A stretch of 6,400 bases of DNA from Candidatus Sulfotelmatobacter sp. (lineage in GTDB: Bacteria; Acidobacteriota; Terriglobia; Terriglobales; Acidobacteriaceae): the NCBI GenBank assembly GCA_030045935.1, contig JASIEN010000245.1:1-6400 (forward strand), given 5' to 3'. The notes beneath the pieces were generated by a model that was given only the letters and a program-made list of their open reading frames with translations, did no database searches and was not told where the DNA came from. The position numbers and the translations under genes are program-made. Below, in pieces: positions 5,649 through 6,400 of the stretch. Positions within the stretch are counted from its first letter, which is position 1. Each line of letters begins with the position of its first letter.

Positions 5649-6400
5649 ATGCGCTGGGTGAGCACGTCTCTGCTGGTCATTCTCTCGGTTTCTTTCCTTT
5701 GTGCGTCAGCCCCAGCATCCTGCCAGACTGCTGCGCCTTCTGGGGCCACAAATCCGGAACCCCAATCGCAGCGGCCGACGTTCGCCAGTCCTCCCGAAGC
5801 CGAGTCAATCCCTGCTAATGCCCCGCGCATAAAGCAGCAAACGCGCCTGGAAATCATTCATGATTTTCAGACGCAACTGGTCTATGCACGTACTTCATTT
5901 CCCATGGGTACCAAGGGTTTGGAACTCAAAGGGGGTGTGATCTCTCCAAATGGGGAAGAAATGCAGCAGGCGCTCGCCATTTGGGGACCCGCCATCAAGC
6001 CCGGCGACCCGGTGCAGATTTCATGGGTCCAGATCACCAAGGACCACATACATTTCGAGCTGAATGGCGGGGCCGTGCGGCGAAAAAAATGGTACGAGCG
6101 CATCGAGGTTTCTGGCGCTGCTCCGGTGACCGTGGCTCCCGGGGCCAAACCGGACAATCCTAGAAACAACGTGCATGGCTCATCTCTTGATATTTACTTC
6201 GACAGATATGTGCCGGAGATGACAGCTCAACAATTGCGCAGCCTGCTTTACCCCGCCTTCGATTTCAATGCTCGCAGTAAGGAGCAGGCATACCTCGATA
6301 CCGTGCCGCCCAAGGTAAAGGAGGCGATCCAGGCGCATCGCGTGCTAGTGGGGATGGATTCAGAAATGGTGGTCTACGCCAAGGGCAAGCCGCCCAGGAA
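5649..6400 (+). CDS. Exported protein of unknown function with BamE/SmpA-like motif (cut by window edge)
   Basis: The frame is open from ATG 5649 to the window end and gives 250 residues; the C-terminus is missing. An in-frame TAG at 5631-5633 and a GGGGTG ribosome binding site support this start. Residues 1-24 look like a signal peptide (hydrophobic STSLLVILSVSFLCASA). A Pro/Ala-rich linker follows. Residues about 88-155 form a predicted beta-rich segment (LELKGGVISPNGEEMQQALAIW, then GDPVQISWVQITKDHIHFELNGG). Residues about 178-250 include DIYFDRYVP, LRSLLYPAFDF and VKEAIQAHRVLVGMDSEMVVYAKGKP. The segment VGMDSEMVVYAKGKP resembles the GM-x4-V-x3-GKP pattern of BamE/SmpA/OmlA proteins, where the residues mark a periplasmic fold that helps outer-membrane assembly. 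I recall similar exported proteins annotated as hypothetical in acidobacteria. No enzyme motif is visible and I assign no function. It is divergent from the TPR-VWA gene and shares its intergenic region. Confidence 0.8.
   Translation, partial: MRWVSTSLLVILSVSFLCASAPASCQTAAPSGATNPEPQSQRPTFASPPEAESIPANAPRIKQQTRLEIIHDFQTQLVYARTSFPMGTKGLELKGGVISPNGEEMQQALAIWGPAIKPGDPVQISWVQITKDHIHFELNGGAVRRKKWYERIEVSGAAPVTVAPGAKPDNPRNNVHGSSLDIYFDRYVPEMTAQQLRSLLYPAFDFNARSKEQAYLDTVPPKVKEAIQAHRVLVGMDSEMVVYAKGKPPR

Overview
The window looks like chromosomal DNA from an Acidobacteriota bacterium, most likely Terriglobales/Acidobacteriaceae-like. This placement is inferred from family recognition, not from a search. 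The clues are a TPR plus von Willebrand A (VWA) protein of the type called 'VWFA-related acidobacterial domain', a GAF-like protein upstream of a soluble lytic transglycosylase, moderately high GC, and short interspersed repeats of a kind I associate with acidobacterial genomes.

Layout. Positions 1-2056 form a minus-strand block. A GAF-like protein gene (888-1994) is followed after 62 bp by the 5' part of a soluble lytic transglycosylase gene (825 to beyond position 1). A cluster of three hairpins (683-761) lies inside the transglycosylase reading frame, just ahead of its signal peptide. Positions 1995-2327 are a divergent intergenic region with candidate promoters for both sides and one good hairpin. 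Positions 2328-3250 hold a plus-strand two-gene operon: an ECF-type RNA polymerase sigma factor and a small soluble zinc-binding anti-sigma factor, overlapping by a GTGA. Positions 3251-3420 separate convergent genes and hold a tandem 9-mer repeat and a 12-bp palindrome, but no clear intrinsic terminator. Positions 3421-5352 (minus) encode a 643-residue exported TPR and VWA protein. Positions 5353-5648 are a second divergent promoter region. From 5649 to the window end runs the first 250 residues of an exported protein of unknown function with a BamE/SmpA-like motif.

How the genes may work together. Several products are secreted or act on the envelope (transglycosylase, TPR-VWA protein, hypothetical exported protein), and a sigma/anti-sigma pair sits among them. 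An envelope-stress role for that pair is possible but is only suggested by position. I found no mobile-element gene, CRISPR array, tRNA or rRNA, and no clear evidence of a new multi-gene system. The most unusual features are the palindromic repeat read through as the N-terminal extension of the transglycosylase, the 9-mer repeat in the convergent spacer, and the conserved-looking C-terminal segment of the GAF-like protein.
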